This document shows positions 1 to 10,216 of a stretch of DNA of 64,000 bases, in pieces. Origin of the DNA: Symbiodinium natans (Eukaryota > Sar > Dinophyceae > Suessiales > Symbiodiniaceae). The notes beneath the pieces were generated by a model that saw nothing but the letters and a program-made list of their open reading frames with translations, was not told the origin of the DNA and ran no database searches. Within the stretch, counting starts at the first letter, position 1. Every line of letters begins with the position of its first letter. Made by a program: the position numbers and the translations under genes. Location of the stretch: positions 1,014,174-1,078,173 of the forward strand of contig CAJNDS010002834.1 of NCBI GenBank assembly GCA_905221605.1, read 5' to 3'.

Positions 1-1369
1 GGGTTCGGGTTTAGGGTTTAGGGTTTAGGGTTTAGGGTTTAGGGTTTAGGGTTTAGGGTTTAGGGTTTAGGGTTTAGGGTTTAGGGTTTAGGGTTTAGGG
101 GTTCTGGGGTTTAGGGTTTGGGGTTTAGGTTTTAGGGTTGCAGGGTTTAGGGTTACAGGGTTTAGGGTTTCGGGCTGCTATGCATCTGGGGAGTTTTTTT
201 TTTTTTTTTGGGTGGGGGGGGGGGGGGGGGGGGGGCACAGGAGTTGTTTATAGGTCGAGTACCGAGGCTTTTGAGGAGGATTTCGGAGGGATGTAACCTT
301 ATGAGCAGGATCTTTGCTGTTTCTAGGGTGCGAATATCGAGTTTAGGCACCTTTTCTGAGAGGTTTTTTCGAGGCCTTAAGCCTGAACATTTTTGCAACA
401 TAGGCTTTCTTTCAAAGGGTGTTTATGACTTGTAGGGTCCTGGGTTGCTTGTAGGCCTCTAGCGGGTATCGCTTTTAGTCCAAATTTCGGGGTGCCTGTT
501 ATTGTTGCATCTTGGGATGTGTTCCCCCTTATACAGCCCTTAATTCATAGGGTTTAGAGTACCCTCCAAACCCTAGACCCCTAAACCCTAAACCCTAAAC
601 CCTAAACCCTAAATAACCTTAAACGCTAAACCCCCCCTATTTAAAATCTCTACTGAGGAGAGTCGTATAAGGGAGCGCATCCCAAAGGGCGCCTGTTATG
701 TTGCCTCTTCTTCCGGTTTTGGCTGATGCCCTCAAAATCCCTAAACCCTAAACCCTAAACCCTAAACCCTAAACCCTAAACCCTAAACCCTAAAAGCCCC
801 GGATCTTTGCAGCCCTAAAACCCTACATCCCGCAACTCCTGAAACCTTAAAAGCCACTAAGACCTGAAACGTTAAAAGCCCTAAACCCCTAAAACCTACA
901 ACCTCAAAGCCCTGAACCCCTAAAACCTAAAGCCTTAAAGCCCCAAAAGCCTAAAATGCTAAACGCCCAAAACCCCTAAAACCTTAAACCCCCCTAAAGC
1001 CTAAAACCTTACAAGCCCTAAAGCCCAAAACCTTAAAAGCCCTGAACCCCTGACAGCCTAAAACCTTATAAGCCCTAAGCCCCTAAAACCAAAACCCTCA
1101 AAAGCCCCAAGCCCTCGACCTTGCGTAACCCTTGGGGACGTAAACCCTAAACCCTAAACCCTAAACCCTAAACCCCAAACCCTAAAGTTCATATACCTGA
1201 ATAGGAATTATCGTAGTATAGGCTTTATGATCCCAACTCTAGGGTTAATTTGGTCCCTAAGGAACCCAAGAGACCACCCTAAACCCTAAACCCTAAACCC
1301 TAAACCCTGAACCCTGAACCCTAAACCCTAAACCCTAAACCCTAAACCCAAAACCCGGAGCCTCAAGAG
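1..1369. repeat. Interstitial telomeric arrays with little else
   Basis: This stretch opens with a nearly pure TTTAGGG array (about 1-170). A G-run of over 20 bases, a stretch of ordinary sequence, a hairpin element (512-685) and C-rich arrays (about 575-625, 735-795, 1140-1190 and 1275-1350) follow. Bases 800-1130 are degenerate CCCTAAA-derived text (ccctaaaagcc types). I see no convincing gene. The G-rich strand at the left edge has the wrong polarity for a left chromosome end, so these are internal arrays. Confidence 0.85.
512..685. repeat. Hairpin element family B, copy with telomeric repeats in its loop
   Basis: The left end reads TTGGGATGTGTTCCCCCTTA and the right end is its imperfect reverse complement (TATAAGGGAGCGCATCCCAA). 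Between the arms lie CCCTAAA heptamers (about 575-625). The arms match the 101-bp copies at 5013, 10030 and 61573, so this is the same family with a telomeric tract in the loop. Confidence 0.6.
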
Positions 1370-3118
1370 CCGAGGCTGCAAAGGCAGCAGCCGCATCCGG
1401 GAAGAGCCCGGAGGTGCGGAGGGTTTAGGGTTTAGGGTTTAGGGTTTGGGGTTTAGGGTTTAGGGGGTTTAGGGTTCAGGGTTTAGGGCTAGGGTTTAGG
1501 GTCTATTCTCCCAGGGCTTCAAGGTTGAGAATGAATGAGGGTTTCGTAGTTTGGCTTTGAGGGCTCAAGGTTTCACGTTTTGATTGTTGCGGATTGGTTG
1601 AATCTTCAGGGGCTTCTTGTTCGGGTTGTCTTTGCGTTTCAGGGTTTGGGGCTTGGGCTTGGCTGAAAGGTGTATTTGGGGGTCACGGGATAGAGGGTTC
1701 TTTCGGGTTTTCGTAGTTCAGGCTCTAATTTCGGCTAAAGACAAAAGTGCCGTGCACACGCACTCGTCGTGGTATATTCGCTGATCCGCCTCATGATTGC
1801 ATGTTTCGGCGAGAGGGGGGGGGGAGGGGGAGCTGGGGCAGGTGTATGTTAACGCGGTGCATTCCCTAACAGTCTTCCGCAATACACCACTGCCTCTAGC
1901 TAAACTACTGATGCCACCACACGCTCAAATCCTAAGACAAGGATGCGCGTACCACCTCAGGGCCTAACGCTTTCTTTCAGAGTGCGCATGTTTCCCGAGC
2001 TGTAGCCGTTTTGGGACATACAGGCTTGAGGACACCCTGAGCCCAAAGCCCTAAGCCCAAAATCCGAAACTCTAAACCTTGAGCCCAACAAAGAATCCTC
2101 CCCCCCCCCCCACAAAAAAGTTAAGGACAAACAAACCTTCAGCCTAAACACCCCATAAAACCTCAACCCAAGCTTCATCTCATACACCTTGAGGCCTAAA
2201 CCCTAAACCCTAAACCCTAAACCCTAAGCCCTTAACCCTAAACCCTAAACCCTAAACCCTAAACCCTAAACCCTAAACCCTAAACCCTAGACCCTAGACC
2301 CTAAACCCTAAACCCTAAACCCGAAACCGCCTCCACCCCCCCCCCCTCAAAGCTCCAACTCCAGGAGGCTGCCTTGGGCGCGGTCCCTCTGGCGGTGAAG
2401 GCTGCGGAGGCGGCAGGTTTGGACAAGGCCGGCTTTTGGGTTTTTGTCTGGGGTTTATGGGGTTCAGGGCTTTTGGGAGACATATACATAAATATAAATA
2501 TAATTACAAAATGAATAATAATTAAAAAAATAAATAAATATGTATATAAATATATGTTATTTACTTGTTTAAGGTCCCGGGGTTGATTCAGGGTTAGGCG
2601 TTTCATTTTTAAGTTTGAGCCTTAATATTTTGAAGATCGGAGTCTTCATAATCTTCGACAACATCGATGAAACTGTGAAGGCCATTGACCTAGAGGCGCC
2701 GGAGACGCGATACGCCATCACGACATTCAGAGGGAGGAGGGCGTTGTGCGTGCCTTTCCATCACAAGCTTTGCTCCGCAGCCCCGGACACTATGTTGAGG
2801 AATTGTTTTCTCCACAAATACCATGCCCGTGTTTCAGAAGCTGCAGCCAGCGTGATATGTGCTCTGAATGCAGTTTTGCGAAACAAATGGATGAAAGGCG
2901 ATGACTTGGGGGCAAAAGCTAGTGCCATTCTCGGTTCACAAGTCAACATCTTGGTGGGACCAGCAGTTGGCCACGACTTGGGATTCTCCAAGTGTTTGAG
3001 CGGCATGACAGCAGAGTTGGAAAAAAGCCTCAGGGATGGACACACAATGTGTGGAGCGTGGAATCGCACCATAGGAGCAATGCAAACTCGATCACCTCAG
3101 GGTGATGCATTGATACCT
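1370..3118 (+). CDS. Candidate split gene: two Ala-rich exons plus a long exon of unknown family
   Basis: Proposed exons are 1370-1422, 2365-2439 and 2636-3118. The first encodes an EAAKAAAASGK-type peptide and ends CGG AGG before GTTTAGGG. The second (25 codons) starts after CCAG with EAALGAVPLAVKAAEAAG and ends TGG before GTTTTT. The third starts after TTGAAG at ATC and runs 161 codons without a stop; it has ordinary globular composition with several Cys and His. All three join in phase 0. I do not recognise the long exon. An alternative donor at 3135 would extend it to 3134. The open frame continues to 3220, but its end looks intronic (ACCCCAAACCCTAC). No start codon is identified; upstream exons are probably missing. 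Confidence 0.45.
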
Positions 3119-3833
3119 GTGGATAAGACATCAGGTCATGTTATACCCTATACCCCAAACCCTACTACTATTTGCTTAAGAGCCCCCCACACAAAAAAAC
3201 TCTTCCAGACAAGGGCATGATAGGGATTACCTTATGAGGGCAATCTAGGGAGCCTCTGGGCCGGAGGTTAGTCCCCCCCCCCCCCCCCGTCGCAGGTCAT
3301 TTGTTTATTTGTTTATTCGTTTATTTGTTTATTTGTTTATTTGTTTATTTGTTTATTTGTTTATTTGTTTATTCGTTTGTTTGTTTATTTGTTTATTTGT
3401 TTGTTTGCTTGTTTATTTGTTTATATACACATATGGTAACATGTATATATATATATATATATGTAATTTGTGTGTTGTTTTTTTGGGGGGGTTAGACTTT
3501 GTTGTATTTACGGTTCTGTTGGGTTCTTGGGGTTATTGGGGTTTTGGGGGGTTCCGAGGTTTAGGGTTGATTGGGCTCGGGGTTTAAGGAATTTTGGGGG
3601 GCTGCCGAAAGCCTAAGCCCAAATATGGTCTGAACTCTGCATCTACCCTCTCCCTACCTCACCAAGAGGAGCTTCGGGTTTAAGGCTGAAGCTTTAGGGT
3701 TCTTGGGGTGAGCAGGCATTTTTTAGGGGTTGAATGGGAGTTTAGGGTTTAGGGTTTAGGGTTTAGGGTTTAGGGTTTTATCTGTAGGTTTTGTTGCAAC
3801 GTTTAGGATCCCAACATCAAAGCAAAGCGCCAG
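3119..3833. repeat. Intronic/intergenic: TTTATTTG octamer microsatellite
   Basis: Bases 3300-3425 are a TTTATTTG/TTTGTTTG satellite, followed by a TA run near 3440-3462. The repeat gives artificial open frames rich in Phe, Leu and Ile that I do not call. A C-run sits at 3274-3288 and a TTTAGGG array at about 3740-3778. No gene seen. Confidence 0.75.
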
Positions 3834-3903
3834 CGAGGGCTCGGCATCTGAGATTGCCGTGGAGGTTGCTGCCGACTTGGTGGCCGAGGTGCGTCGAGTC
3901 CCT
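3834..3903 (+). CDS. Candidate exon, Val/Ala/Glu-rich
   Basis: Opens after CCAG and reads SEGSASEIAVEVAADLVAEV in the one long open frame, ending CGA GTC CCT directly before GTTTAGGG. The exon starts with one leftover base and ends in phase 0. A TTTAGGG array follows at once (3904-4035). A much weaker 19-nt segment of similar sense lies at 4387-4405. Exon status is inferred from frame and borders. Confidence 0.4.
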
Positions 3904-5847
3904 GTTTAGGGTTTGGGGTTTGGGGTTTAGGGTTTAGGGTTTAGGGTTTAGGCTTAGGGTTTAGGGTTTAGGGTTTAGGGTTTAGGGTTTAGGGTTTAGG
4001 GTTTAGGGTTTAGGGTTTAGGGTTTAGGGTTTAGGGTGGGCTTCAGCTTCACTTTGCTTTAGGAATATATCCCCTAAAGAGCCTAGAACCCTCAATCCTG
4101 AATCCTAAGCCCTGCAACCCTTCAAGGTTTAGGGTTTAGGGTTTAGGGTTTAGGGTTTAGGGTTTAGGGTTTAGGGTTTTGGGTCAAGCCCTTCACCCTC
4201 AGTCCTAAACCCTAAACCCTGTAATCCTTGAGGCCCTTAACCCTCAATCCTAACCACCCTAGAGAACCCTTAAGGTCCTTAACCCTCAATCCTAAACCTT
4301 CCCAGAACCCTTACGGCCCTTCACCCTCAATCCTAACCTAGAACCTTTAGGTCGTTAAGCCCAATGCTCGGCATTACCCTCCGCAGCGACTTGGTGGTTG
4401 CCGCAGTTTAGGGTTTAGGGTTTAGGGTTTAGAGATGTAGAGGCCAGGAGGAAGTCTAAAGTATGTTCTGCGGGGGGTGAGGGCCTTATTCCCTTTTGCA
4501 GGGTTTAGGTTTCTTTTGCCCGTTTGAATCAAAAGGAGCACCCTGTTGATTTTGTAGCTTACTCCTGGGTCTAGGGGAGATTACCTAGACCCAACCCCCC
4601 CCCCCCTCCCGGCCCCCAATCGTCGTTTCCTTTTGTTGTGGCTGTTGTGGATATTGCACTAACCCACTAACCGCTTAAATGGGGGGGGAGGGAGGCTATC
4701 CTAATATTGGTCCCCTTGAAACTTGGTATGACGAATATGGAGCTCCTAGACTCCTGAACCACCAAAGGCCCTAAAGAAGCCGTAAAGCCCTCAACCGCCC
4801 CCCACAACCCCAATCCCTTATCCACCAAAGGCCCTAAGAAAACCCTAAAGCTAAAGCCCTCAACCGCCACCTAGAACCCTAATCCCTTATGAACCTCAAT
4901 CCCTGTCTTACCAACCCTCGCCAGGCCTCTATCGCACAAGGCCGCAGCCCGACGGACGTGGCGAAGGCGAACCATTTCCATTTTCCGCCCGTTAGCACCC
5001 GAACCATAACAATTGGTATGTTCCCCCTTATACTGACGGTCCTTAATTCGGACTATATTAGGGAGGTACTAGAATCCCTACTAAGGACTGTTGGTATAAA
5101 GGGAACATCCCAACATAACAACCTACACCTCAACCTCAACTCCACCAAAGACCCCAACCCAAGCCCCCCGCACCCCATCCCCCCCAGGAAGGTACCCCCG
5201 GCCCCCCGGTCTGTTCGGTGTGGTTGTGGGTTGGCCTTAGGGTTTGCGATTTTAAGTTTAGGGTTTAGGCTTTAAGGGTTTGGGGTTTCGGGTTTCGGGT
5301 CTTAGGGCTTTGGGTGGGGGGAGGGGGGCGAGGGCTCGCACAGCGCACCCCCCCCCTCCCCCCCAACTGAAGAGGCTCCAAGGACCCTCCCACAGAGGGA
5401 CTGGTGACTTCTGGCGTTTTGCGACCGAAATGTAGCTCCAAGCTGAAAGCTGTTGGGTGTTTTGGATTAGAAGCAGCCCCCCTAAACCTTATAGACCACG
5501 GACTGAGGTTGAGCTGGAGGCCAATTTTCCAGTATGGGCCCTAAACCCTAAACCCTATGCCCTGAACCCTAAGCCCTATGGGCCCTGGGCCCTAGAAATT
5601 GGTTCTGCAAGGCCGCCTTGTGGCCCATACATAGAATTTTGTCGGTTTAGAAATCCACCTACGGCCCTAAGGGTTTAGGGTTTTTGGGTTTTAAGGTTTA
5701 GGGTTTAGGCTTTGGGGTTTAGGGGTAAAAATCAGCCCGGAAAGCCCTAAACCCTAAGCCCTAAAACCTAAGGGACCCTACAGAATTGGCTAAGGAAGAA
5801 AACTCCAGAATCTGCCACCCCCAGCCCTAAACCCTAAACCCGAAAAG
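3904..5847. repeat. Telomeric arrays and hairpin B copy; no clear gene
   Basis: Contains TTTAGGG arrays at about 3904-4035, 4128-4178 and 4406-4432, degenerate CCCTAAA text at 4190-4360 and scattered heptamers near 5540-5770. A family B hairpin lies at 5013-5113. Open frames here (for example 4889-5275) run through the hairpin and repeats and are not called. Confidence 0.7.
5013..5113. repeat. Hairpin element family B, 101 bp
   Basis: Begins TTGGTATGTTCCCCCTTATA and ends with the near-perfect reverse complement (TATAAAGGGAACATCCCAA). Inner arms pair CAGTCCTTAAT-type with ATTAAGGACTG-type sequence. Same 101-bp length as the copies at 10030 and 61573. Probably a MITE-like or introner-type element. 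Confidence 0.75.
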
Positions 5848-5905
5848 CCTGGAGGACGTGGAGACGGCTGCCGCCAAGGCGGCTGATGGTGCAGGCTCAA
5901 AGTGG
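5848..5905 (+). CDS. Candidate exon, Ala/Lys-rich
   Basis: Starts after AAAAG, in a CCCTAAA/CCCGAAA context, with one leftover base, then reads LEDVETAAAKAADGAGSKW and stops in phase 0 at TGG before GTTTTTT. TTTAGGG follows from about 5934. Composition matches the other Ala-rich segments. Confidence 0.4.
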
Positions 5906-6007
5906 GTTTTTTTTCGAACATGAGGACCCCTAGGGTTTAGGGTTTAGGGTTTAGGGTTTTGGGTTTCGGGTTTTGGGTTTTGGTTTTGGGTTTAGGGTCT
6001 AGGGTAT

Positions 6008-6114
6008 CGTAGTAGCTGAATGAGTACACTTTAAACTTTTTGGGGGTACTACATAGCCCCTTATCGAACTGAAAGTGTACACCTTTTTTGGGGGGCTTAT
6101 GAACTCAGCAACCA
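6008..6114. repeat. Inverted-repeat element family C, copy 1
   Basis: Shares an about 105-bp layout with 14641-14743: AGTAGCTGA(A/G)TG at the left, ACTCAGCAAC at the right, and an internal pair GTACACTTT / AAAGTGTAC. Preceded by TTTAGGG repeats. Confidence 0.6.
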
Positions 6115-6426
6115 GGTAATTAATATACAGCCCCAAAATATTAAGATTCCCTCGCCAAAAGGACCCCAATAAGTTACCCCAAATTTCGGAGAACCTTTGG
6201 CAGCAGAAGCCAGGCTCTGCTTGCTCTATATGACACAGGGTTTATATTACTGTTACTGGTGAGTGTCTATGAGGTTCCTGTTTATGTTGGTGAGTGTATA
6301 TACCGGGTGTCCTTCTGGGGGTACAAGAAATATAAACCCTACTTCATATAATGAAGGACTAAAGGGTGACATCATGGGACCCTACTGTCGAACAGCAGCC
6401 CTTAGCACAGCACTTGTCCTCCACAG

Positions 6427-6496
6427 ACGGCCAGGACATAGAGCGTAGCCAGAACAAGACGCGCGGACGTTGGATCTCTGCGCGCAAAAAACGTGG
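6427..6496 (+). CDS. Candidate exon, Arg/Lys-rich
   Basis: Follows the acceptor CTCCACAG and reads GQDIERSQNKTRGRWISARK without a stop, ending at CGT GG before GTTTAGGG (phase 2). Unlike its neighbours it is not Ala-rich. Family unknown. Confidence 0.35.
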
Positions 6497-7562
6497 GTTT
6501 AGGGTTTAGGGTTTATAAGGGTTTAGGGTGTAGTGTGTAGGGTGTAGGGTTTAGGGTTTAGGGTTTAGGGTTTAGGGTTTAGGGTTTATATATAGTATGG
6601 CACCCTGGGAATAAGGACCCCAAAAGGGACCCAAGATTCCAGAAAACCAGCCGCATTGATATTCCAGGAACAGACGCAACTCCAAATTTGACTACCCTCT
6701 TTATCCAGACTGCACGAGGACCACAAATCCCGTTTCGATCACTCAGTTTCCTGTCTCACAGACGCAAGCGAATCTCTTTGTTAAGGGCAAGGAGAATCAT
6801 CAGCGCGCGTCTACGGTTTGCAATTGCGGGTTTTGGGCTTCAGGGGGTTTGAAGTTCAGAAGTTGTGGGTGTATGGCATACTGTGTTTATAGGGGTTCGG
6901 GCTCCCGGTGTTTGGAGGGGTAGGGTTTATGATTCAGGGTTTGGGGGGCTTCCCTAAACCCTAAACCCTCAACCCGAAACCCTAAACCCTTTCAAGGGCA
7001 TAGAGGTTTAGCTTTGCGGGTTTAAGCGTTATAGGGGGCACGTTTGGGGCTTCGGGGGGTTGAGGTTGGGATGTTCCCCCTTATACTAGCAGTCCTTAAT
7101 AGGGATTACAATAGGGGGCGGGGGGGTACTAGAATCCCTATTAAGGATGGCTCGTCTAAGGGGGAAAATCCCAAGATTGAGGTTGGTTTCGTGCTTAAGG
7201 CTGGGATTTGTGGCCCCACTGGTGACCCCCTTGGCCCTGCCGCCCTGGGCTGGCAGCCTGATTCAACCAACATCAAAGTTTTGAAAAGTGGACTGTTGTC
7301 TGAGTTTAGGCCTAAACCCTAAAAGGAATAGGTTTGGTGGCTTTGCCGCCTTGGACGGCGTGAGGTGGGAGAAAAGTGTTACAATCAGGCCAAAGCTGCT
7401 CTTCAGCACCTCACGAAGCTTTCGAGCTTGTTCCGAAACCTAACCTTCACAGCATCTACGCCCTATCACAGCAAACCCGAAACCCTAAACCCCAAACCCC
7501 AAACCCTAAACCCTAAACCCCAAACCCGAAACCCTAAACCCTGAAAACCCTAAAGCCGAAAG
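6497..7562. repeat. Intron-like spacer with hairpin B copy
   Basis: Holds TTTAGGG/TGTAGGG repeats (6497-6590), ordinary sequence (6595-6830), scattered heptamers, a family B hairpin at 7066-7174 (TTGGGATGTTCCCCCTTATA left end; right arm diverged) and CCCTAAA/CCCCAAA repeats (7480-7555). The open frame at 7044-7322 spans the hairpin and is not called. Confidence 0.65.
7066..7174. repeat. Hairpin element family B
   Basis: Left arm TTGGGATGTTCCCCCTTATA then CTAGCAGTCCTTAATAGGGA; right arm AATCCCTATTAAGGA ... GGGGGAAAATCCCAA. The loop contains a G-run. About 109 bp. Confidence 0.7.
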
Positions 7563-7624
7563 GCCTCTCCTCCGACGTGGCCACCCCCTTGGTCCGTGCC
7601 GCGGCGGCACGTGCTGCAGCGAAG
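7563..7624 (+). CDS. Candidate exon, Ala/Arg-rich
   Basis: After CGAAAG, two bases then LSSDVATPLVRAAAARAAAK, ending AAG before GTGGCT, a canonical donor. CCCTAAA repeats lie on both sides (7480-7555 and 7691-7748); the nearest TTTAGGG array begins at about 7973. Confidence 0.4.
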
Positions 7625-8806
7625 GTGGCTCCTTACACCATAGCCTCATGGATTCCCTACAACCCCCCCAATACTACCCCCCCCCCCCCCCCTAAACCCT
7701 AAACCCTAAACCCTAAACCCTAAACCCTAAACCCTAAACCCTAAACCCCCCCCTAGATAACCTAAAGTAGGGCCTGAATAGCCTTAAATCTGGGGGAGGG
7801 GGGCGGGAGTATAGAGGGGTAGTAGGGGAACCTACTGAAACCCCAAACCCTTAACATCCGTAAACTTTTTTGGGTTCAGTGCTTCGGGTGCATGTGAGAG
7901 TGTTTTGGCAGGTTGGGGTTTGTGCATGTTGGATGAGGCGTTGTCATAGGGCTTGGGCGGAGTGTTCAGGAGTTTAGGGTTTAGGGTTTAGGGTTTAGGG
8001 TTTAGGGTTTAGGGTTTACGGTTAGGGGTTACCAGGTAGGCCCTTGGGATGTCTTATATTGTTCCCTTATTGGCTTTCAGAGGATCATGTTCAGGCATAT
8101 TTTTTCAGACGGTTTTAAGCTCCATCCTAGGTTAGGGAGTTTAGGGTTTAGCGTTTAGGGTTTAGGGTTTAGGGTACCCCTAAACCCTACACCTAAACCC
8201 TAAACCCTAAACCCTAAACCCTAAACCCTAAACCCTAAACCCTAAACCCTAAACCCTAAACCCTAAACCCTAAACTCCCTAACCTGCGATGGAGCTTAAA
8301 ACCCTCTGAAAAGATTTCCCTGAACATGATCGTTGTCGGACTGCAAGGCTTAGGAGTTGACCGTTTTTGAGGTTTGGGATGGGGCGAGGGAGCATGGATT
8401 CTGTGGAGACTTGTTGAGTCTTTCTATCTTTAGGGTTTAGGGTTTAGGGTTTAGGGTTTAGGGTTTAGGGTTTAGGGTTTAGGGTTTAGGGGTTAGGGTT
8501 TAGGGTTTAGGGTTTAGGGTTCAGGGTTTCTGTGTGGTGCTTTCCTGTAACTTTAGATCCTTAGCCTTTTTGGGTTGATTGGGTTTCTGAACAATGCAGC
8601 GAAAGTTTCATTTAGAGCTACCCTCCTAAGTGCAGCCAAGTTATAACCCTAGATGTGAAGAATGCCCAAAGAAGCCTCGAGTGTCTAAGCCCATCCCACC
8701 CCAACTTAAGTCTCAGGTTTTAGAGTTTAGGTACCCTAAACCCTAAACCCTAAACCATAATTTCCTGAAGCCCTAATTCGCCCTATAGCAGTTGGGGAAA
8801 TGCCAG
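7625..8806. repeat. Telomeric arrays around a large inverted repeat
   Basis: Contains a 15-base-plus C-run, a CCCTAAA array (7691-7748), TTTAGGG arrays (7973-8030 and 8430-8525) and the family D hairpin at 8084-8331. No gene seen. Confidence 0.7.
8084..8331. repeat. Inverted-repeat element family D with telomeric loop
   Basis: The left arm (8084-8147: GATCATGTTCAGG, TTTTAAGCTCCAT, TTAGGGAGTTTAGGG) is mirrored by the right arm (8268-8331: CCCTAAACTCCCTAA, ATGGAGCTTAAAA, CCTGAACATGAT). The loop is TTTAGGG repeats switching to CCCTAAA repeats, which extend the arms. Partial copies of the outer arm occur at 11229, 11457 and 11529. Confidence 0.75.
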
Positions 8807-8864
8807 GCGGCAAGAGCGGCCCAAGACGTAGCTCAGGCCTCCGCTGACCTCAACAGTTGGGACA
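8807..8864 (+). CDS. Candidate exon, Ala-rich
   Basis: Starts after TGCCAG in phase 0 with AARAAQDVAQASADLNSW. Ends at GAC A before GTTTGG, or earlier at AAC A before GTTGGG. TTTAGGG repeats begin at 8875. Confidence 0.4.
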
Positions 8865-9245
8865 GTTTGGAATTTTAGGGTTTAGGGCTTCGGGCTTAGG
8901 GTTCAGGGTGCAGGGTTCAGGGTTTAGGGTTTAGGGTTTGCGGGGGCTCAGGTTTTGCACTTTTTGGAGCTTTTTGGGATTAGAGGCTTCAGGCTTCTTG
9001 GGGTTTATGGTTCGCCTTGGACCCACAGAAGGGTGATCACTTTGTTTAAACCCCAAAGCCCTTCATCAAGGGGTTTGAGGCACCGACCCACACATTAACC
9101 CGAAACCCAACCCGACAACTCTACACCCTAAGACCCCAAACTCTAGACCCTCAACCCCCGAACCCTACACCCTAAACACTAAACCCTAAACCCTAGAACC
9201 CTACACCCCTGAACCCTGTCGCCCTCCAGTATGCAAGACTCCCAG

Positions 9246-9310
9246 GCTGCGGGGCATGCGGCAGGACCACCAGAGGCACCTGGCGCGCCCGAGCCGCCGG
9301 GACTTGCGAA
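9246..9310 (+). CDS. Candidate exon, Ala/Pro-rich
   Basis: Starts after CTCCCAG in phase 0 with AAGHAAGPPEAPGAPEPPGL and ends GCG AA before GTCTCT. CCCTAAA-type repeats precede it. Family unknown. Confidence 0.35.
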
Positions 9311-10216
9311 GTCTCTTTGTCATAGAGGGGGTATTTTGTTTTCATGCTTAAGGGGTACTTAACTCAATAAGGAAGAGGAATTTACATGTTTAATGCTACC
9401 CCAACCATGGTTTAGTTTTCTTGTTATCTTTTTTGGGGGGCTTTGTTTGGGGGGTGGGGCGGGGTTCATACAGGGGTTTTAGGGTTATAGGCTTTGAGGG
9501 TTTGTGGTTTCGGGTTGAAACCTAAACCCTAAACCCCAAACCCCAAACCCTAAACCCCAAACCCTAAACCCTAAACCCAAAACCCTAGAAGATGAGTTTG
9601 CGCTTACAAGGCCCAGGTTCAGAGCTTGCTGGAGTTGAGGGTTTGACGGCCAGGCCTCTGCAACTAGGTGGGACGTTACAACAACTTTGTCACTTTATAG
9701 GTTTAGGGTTTAGGGTTTAGGGCTCAGGGTTTAAGATTCCTCTAATTTCAGATTTCAGGGAAGCAGCAACCAAGGCAACTTAGAACTCTACGGAAGATAC
9801 CTCTGGAACTCGGAAACTTTCGAAGGTTTAGGATTAGGGTTTAGGGGGAGCTTGCTGCGTTCCATTTGGGGGTACCCCAATGAGGTTTCTGAGGAAGGGC
9901 GGGGTACCCTAAACCCTAAACCCAAAACCCTAAAACCTAAAACCTAAACAAAGGAGGGTTGGGCACCAGACGACACTCCTCCGATACTCCTCAGGGCTTC
10001 GGCGGATCGAAGCGGTTGATATCTTGAGGTTGGGATGTTCCCCCATATACTAGCAGGCCTTAATAGGAATTCTAGGACGCCCTGTTATAATCCCCATTAA
10101 GGGCTCTTAGTATAAGGGGGAACATCACAAACATCAGGGTTGAGGGTTTAGCTGTCAAACTCATGCTATCGGAAAGCCGTTGCATCAATCGCAGGCGCAA
10201 GCGGGAGTCATCTTAG
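9311..10216. repeat. Spacer with heptamers and hairpin B copy
   Basis: Ordinary sequence to about 9515, then CCCTAAA/CCCCAAA repeats (9520-9590), TTTAGGG at 9698-9732, scattered heptamers near 9905-9945 and a family B hairpin at 10030-10130. No gene seen before the ATG at 10217. Confidence 0.65.
10030..10130. repeat. Hairpin element family B, 101 bp
   Basis: Left arm TTGGGATGTTCCCCCATATA, CTAGCAGGCCTTAAT; right arm ATTAAGGGCTCTTAG, TATAAGGGGGAACATCACAA. Same length as the copies at 5013 and 61573. Confidence 0.75.

Noticed and set aside
1-170. A chromosome end
   Set aside because: G-rich TTTAGGG at the left edge and CCCTAAA at the right edge are both in the wrong orientation for terminal telomeres, and arrays occur throughout.
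3301-3587. Phe/Leu/Ile-rich ORFs that look like membrane peptides
   Set aside because: They are translations of a TTTATTTG microsatellite.
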